Source: JAZSQT01 sp045538075 (GTDB taxonomy: Bacteria; Chrysiogenota; Deferribacteres; Deferribacterales; Mucispirillaceae). From it: DNA of 9,206 nucleotides. The stretch covers positions 1-9,206 of the forward strand of contig JAZSQT010000143.1 in assembly GCA_045538075.1 (NCBI GenBank). Reading direction: 5' to 3'. The position numbers and the translations under genes were made by a program. Of this stretch, positions 6,544 through 9,206 are shown piece by piece. The stretch's first letter is position 1; every line of letters starts with the position of its first letter. Under the pieces are notes generated by a model that saw only the letters and a list, made by a program, of their open reading frames with translations, did not search any database and had not been told where the DNA came from.

Positions 6544-7503
6544 TTACTCAGCTTTGATTTCAAAAGGGAATAATTCTAAAGAAGTAATAAATCTTCTCCA
6601 ACCATCGTAATTAAAATTGTTGATAACTTCACTTAAAGAAAATAAATTATCATCTGTTTTAAAGGATATTGTAGAAGGGTTAGAAAAGAACCTTTTAATT
6701 TGGATTAAATTGTTTCTCATTAACTCTTCATCTTCGTAAATATTAAGTATTCTTCTATCTAATGCGTAGATTGCATTATCTTTTGCAATATCTGTATGAA
6801 GATTAGTATAATCACCGTAGCTTGATAATATTTTATTAACTAACCCATTGTCGTGGAAAGAAACCCATAAGAAAGAAAAATTGTTAATAAATATTTTATC
6901 AACAGCATCTAAAGTAGTGTATGAATCAATATTATTAACTTGAAATTCTGCCTCTAATGAACCAAGTCCATCAAAATTAAAATTAAGTCTCTCTATTCTA
7001 AAAATTTTTGATGATGGACCTAAAGTTGCAGCAATATGACCAGAAAAATTTGCATTAGTAATACCAAAATCAGATATTAAGTTGTTGTATTGAGCAAATA
7101 ATGATGAATTAAAATTGATGGTTCCACCAGTAATTTGTGCAGATATATTTGCAGGTAATGGAGAACCAGATACGATATGGGCAAAATCAACAGTATCAAA
7201 ACGAGCAACCTCATCATTTTGACAAATTATTGACATATTAGATACTATTAAATGGCGAGTGAATATATTGTAATCAGATTTTTCATAAATAATATTACAT
7301 TGACCTTTAAAAGAGTTAAAAAAAGACGATAATTTACTGCCAGTATAAATATTTGCTACAAATTTTGCGATAAAAGGTGATGATATTAGAAAAATAGCTA
7401 TAATTACACTGATAATTATAATCTTTTTTTTAGGTTTTGATTTTGCTAAAATTGATGTAATCTCATTTAATTCTGAATTGTTTTTATATTCATTATCAGC
7501 CAT
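6544..7503 (-). CDS. Single-pass membrane-anchored protein of unknown function
   Basis: I do not recognise this 319-residue protein with confidence. The N-terminus is a charged cytoplasmic stretch (1-27, ending SKPKKK), followed by one hydrophobic segment (about 28-50). The remaining 270 residues, carrying no obvious enzyme motif, would be extracytoplasmic under the positive-inside rule. The middle part alternates short hydrophobic and polar strands (for example NISAQITGGTINFN, IERLNFNFDGLGSLEAEF), and the general look recalls AsmA-like or DUF945-like envelope proteins with repeated beta strands. That is a faint impression from strand pattern only. A helical C-terminal part follows (YDDG-type INNFSFLWVSFHDNGLVNK, then about 240-319). 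The gene converges on comM with 7 bp between stops and is separated from cstA by a terminator, so it is probably its own transcript. The ATG at 7503 has only a weak, distant AAGG upstream. Confidence 0.85.
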   Translation of the reverse strand: MADNEYKNNSELNEITSILAKSKPKKKIIIISVIIAIFLISSPFIAKFVANIYTGSKLSSFFNSFKGQCNIIYEKSDYNIFTRHLIVSNMSIICQNDEVARFDTVDFAHIVSGSPLPANISAQITGGTINFNSSLFAQYNNLISDFGITNANFSGHIAATLGPSSKIFRIERLNFNFDGLGSLEAEFQVNNIDSYTTLDAVDKIFINNFSFLWVSFHDNGLVNKILSSYGDYTNLHTDIAKDNAIYALDRRILNIYEDEELMRNNLIQIKRFFSNPSTISFKTDDNLFSLSEVINNFNYDGWRRFITSLELFPFEIKAE

Positions 7504-7534
7504 ATCAACACTATTAACCTTATGAATTTATGGT

Positions 7535-7563
7535 AATATACAATTTATAGATATAAAAGGCAA
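7535..7563 (-). promoter_or_regulatory. Candidate sigma-70-type promoter for the unknown membrane gene
   Basis: Read on the minus strand, TTGCCT (7558-7563) and TATATT (7535-7540) are separated by exactly 17 nt. They match the consensus at 4 of 6 and 5 of 6 positions. Transcription would begin near 7528, giving a leader of about 25 nt. A perfect TATAAT also occurs at 7607-7612 on the same strand but has no reasonable -35 partner. In such AT-rich DNA chance matches are common. Confidence 0.4.
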
Positions 7564-7631
7564 TGAATTTATTAATAGTTATTAAATGTAGTTGAAAATT
7601 GCAAATATTATATACATCTATATTGGTATAT

Positions 7632-7659
7632 AAAAAAAAGCCTCAATTGAGGCTTTTTT
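7632..7659 (-). terminator. Rho-independent terminator of cstA, possibly bidirectional
   Basis: A stem of GCCTC/GAGGC (7640-7644 with 7649-7653) closes an AATT loop. It is flanked by eight A on the left and six T on the right. Read from the minus strand it starts a few bases after the cstA stop and ends in a run of eight T, a typical intrinsic terminator. Read from the plus strand it ends in six T, so it could also stop transcripts coming from the left. A/T pairs flanking the core would lengthen the stem. Confidence 0.92.
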
Positions 7660-7663
7660 AAGT

Positions 7664-9145
7664 TTAATATAATTTTTTTATTAAAACGCCACTACTATCT
7701 AAAACTTTTTCATTATATAATTTTTTACCCATATAGTAAGAAAAATATACTAAAATTGCAGTAATAACAGCAGAAATTATGTATGATACGTATAAATTTA
7801 AGCCTAAACCCATTGGTCCACCATTTTCTGGAGAAGTCCATAATATAAATGAGGTAACAATAAATGTCATAAAAGCACCAGGTATTATTGTTATTAAAGA
7901 GTTTTTACCTTGCCCTACTAACCACGCAGAGGCACCTAACAAAGTTGAAGCAGCTAAAACTTGGTTGCCCCATGCAAAATAGTTCCATAAATAATTGAAT
8001 GTTTTTACACTTAAATTGCTCCAATATATTAAAATTGATATAACAACTATTAAAGGCACAACTAATAATATTCTTTTAGAAAATGATTTCTGTTCAATAT
8101 TTAATATTTCTGCTAACGATAAACGTAAACTTCTCATAGCAGTATCGCCTGAAGTGATTGCAAGAATAATTACTGCGATAATTGTAATTGCTCCAGCGTA
8201 AGAGCCTAAAAAGTAGTCTGTAATGTTGTATAATACAGTGTTTGGATTAATTGACATATATTCAGGGAAAAGGTTATAAATCATTATTCCTGCTCCAGCC
8301 CAAATCATACCAATGATACCTTCTACTATCATCATTCCATAAAAAGACGAACGAGCTTGTCTTTCGTTTTTCATAGTTCTAGCGATAATTGGCGATTGAG
8401 TTGCATGGAAGCCACTCATAATACCACAAGCAATAGTTACAAATAATACTGGTATTATAGGAGTAGTAAATTTGCCCTCTTGAAAAGCTGCACTTTCTGA
8501 TAAAAGATTTGGGTTTGAAAAAGCGTGATACATCATAGAAATAAATATAGCTATTGTTCCAATTAATAATAGAGCACCAAAAATTGGATAAAAATTACCA
8601 ATAATTTTATCTATTGGAAACAATGTAGCAACTATATAATAAAGAAAGATTAATACTACACTAATATAGAAAAATTCAGTATTCGGAGTAAGAGAGTTGA
8701 TTAAATTTGCTGGCACGTTTACGAAAACAGCAACTACCAACAACAATAGTAATACCATAAAGATAGAAAAAATTTTGTAATACTTTTCGCCTAAATTTAT
8801 TCTAATACTCTTAGGTAAATTTGCTCCTTTATTGCGAATAGACATCATACCACTAACGAAATCGTGAACTGCTCCACCAAATACATTTCCTAATGGCATT
8901 AGTAAAAATACTATTGCACCAAATTTAATACCTAAAATAACGCCAATGATTGGACCAACTCCAGCAATATTCAACAACTGAATAAGCATATTTTTCCAAT
9001 GAGGCAATCCTATGTAATCAACGCCATCATAATTTGTGAAAGCTGGTGTTTTTCTGTCATCTGGAGCAAGTATATTCTCTACTATGCGTCCATAAACAAA
9101 ATAACCGACAATTAATATGGCTAAACCAATTAGAAACAGTAACAT
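7664..9145 (-). CDS. cstA: CstA-family carbon-starvation transporter, short form
   Basis: Polytopic inner-membrane protein of 493 residues with about a dozen hydrophobic segments. Family motifs seen: LNIAGVGPIIG (58-68), GNVFGGAVHDFVSGMMSIRNKG region (86-107), SGFHATQSPIIARTMKNE (244-261), TSGDTAMRSLRLSLAE (331-346) and WNYFAWGNQVLAA (387-399). E. coli CstA and BtsT, the studied members, are about 700 residues and transport pyruvate, with peptide uptake also attributed to CstA. The shorter form here keeps the core motifs and is common in other phyla, so it is not a truncation; the substrate cannot be read from the sequence. The start ATG has AAAGGA on the minus strand (9155-9160) at a suitable 9-nt spacing. 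It is followed closely by an intrinsic terminator, so it is the last or only gene of its transcript. The symbol is used at family level. Confidence 0.92.
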   Translation of the reverse strand: MLLFLIGLAILIVGYFVYGRIVENILAPDDRKTPAFTNYDGVDYIGLPHWKNMLIQLLNIAGVGPIIGVILGIKFGAIVFLLMPLGNVFGGAVHDFVSGMMSIRNKGANLPKSIRINLGEKYYKIFSIFMVLLLLLVVAVFVNVPANLINSLTPNTEFFYISVVLIFLYYIVATLFPIDKIIGNFYPIFGALLLIGTIAIFISMMYHAFSNPNLLSESAAFQEGKFTTPIIPVLFVTIACGIMSGFHATQSPIIARTMKNERQARSSFYGMMIVEGIIGMIWAGAGIMIYNLFPEYMSINPNTVLYNITDYFLGSYAGAITIIAVIILAITSGDTAMRSLRLSLAEILNIEQKSFSKRILLVVPLIVVISILIYWSNLSVKTFNYLWNYFAWGNQVLAASTLLGASAWLVGQGKNSLITIIPGAFMTFIVTSFILWTSPENGGPMGLGLNLYVSYIISAVITAILVYFSYYMGKKLYNEKVLDSSGVLIKKLY

Positions 9146-9154
9146 AATACATTA

Positions 9155-9160
9155 TCCTTT
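9155..9160 (-). promoter_or_regulatory. Ribosome binding site of cstA
   Basis: AAAGGA on the minus strand, 9 nt before the ATG at 9145. It supports this start; no alternative in-frame start precedes it closely. Confidence 0.75.
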
Positions 9161-9177
9161 AAAATGAATTTTATTTA

Positions 9178-9198
9178 TTAATTAAATTATTTAATTAA
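9178..9198. promoter_or_regulatory. Perfect AT-only inverted repeat upstream of cstA
   Basis: TTAATTAAA and TTTAATTAA are perfect 9-bp inverted arms around a TTA spacer, 32 nt before the cstA start, where a promoter or operator would be expected. It has no G or C, so chance is a real possibility. No convincing -35/-10 pair could be assigned in the 61 bases available, and the window ends just beyond it. Confidence 0.35.
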
Positions 9199-9206
9199 GA
9201 TAGTGA

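Noticed and set aside
6536..6548. Inverted repeat AGTAAA-C-TTTACT at the comM/unknown-gene junction as a terminator
   Set aside because: The one-base centre cannot form a normal loop, the stem is A/T-rich and no T-run follows.
7779..8201. Two short plus-strand open frames of 67 and 68 codons
   Set aside because: Both are opposite strongly conserved CstA coding sequence, with no ribosome site or recognisable product.

Overview
This is an AT-rich window (roughly 30% GC by eye) from a bacterium. A cleavable-looking signal peptide on an M16-family protein, a signal-peptide peptidase and several membrane-anchored proteins point to a cell with a real envelope compartment, most likely a diderm. Composition and gene content would suit a Deferribacterota member of the Mucispirillum type, but that taxonomic guess rests on general impression only. 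Every gene is ordinary chromosomal type. I see no mobile element, tRNA, rRNA or CRISPR array.

Layout. From the left edge to about 6.54 kb runs one tightly packed plus-strand gene string: (1) a very acidic, repeat-built protein, cut by the left edge, with a C-terminal helical module that resembles PopZ-type polar organisers; (2) purM; (3) purN; (4) a secreted M16-family protein that has lost the HxxEH zinc motif; (5) an SppA-type serine protease; (6) a ComM/YifB-type AAA+ protein. The junctions are an 8-nt overlap, a 1-nt overlap, 0 nt, an 18-nt gap and a 1-nt gap, so these six genes are very probably co-transcribed and partly translationally coupled.

Two minus-strand genes follow: a 319-residue single-pass membrane protein of unknown function (6544-7503), whose end meets the end of comM with only 7 bp between, and a CstA-family transporter (7664-9145). 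A compact terminator at 7632-7659 ends the cstA transcript. It has a T-tract on both strands, so it could also stop plus-strand transcripts that run past comM through the whole length of the 319-residue gene. The 160-bp spacer at 7504-7663 holds this terminator and a plausible promoter for the 319-residue gene.

How the genes fit together. purM and purN supply consecutive-region steps of de novo purine synthesis (AIR formation and GAR formylation). The M16 pseudoprotease and SppA are both envelope proteins with peptide-processing ancestry. ComM acts on DNA in natural transformation in species where it has been studied. CstA-family proteins import pyruvate or peptides. The operon is therefore a mixed housekeeping string rather than one pathway. 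The least ordinary items are the repeat-built acidic protein at the left edge, the M16 protein with its zinc site erased and no active partner next to it, and the unknown membrane protein lying in a possible read-through zone.
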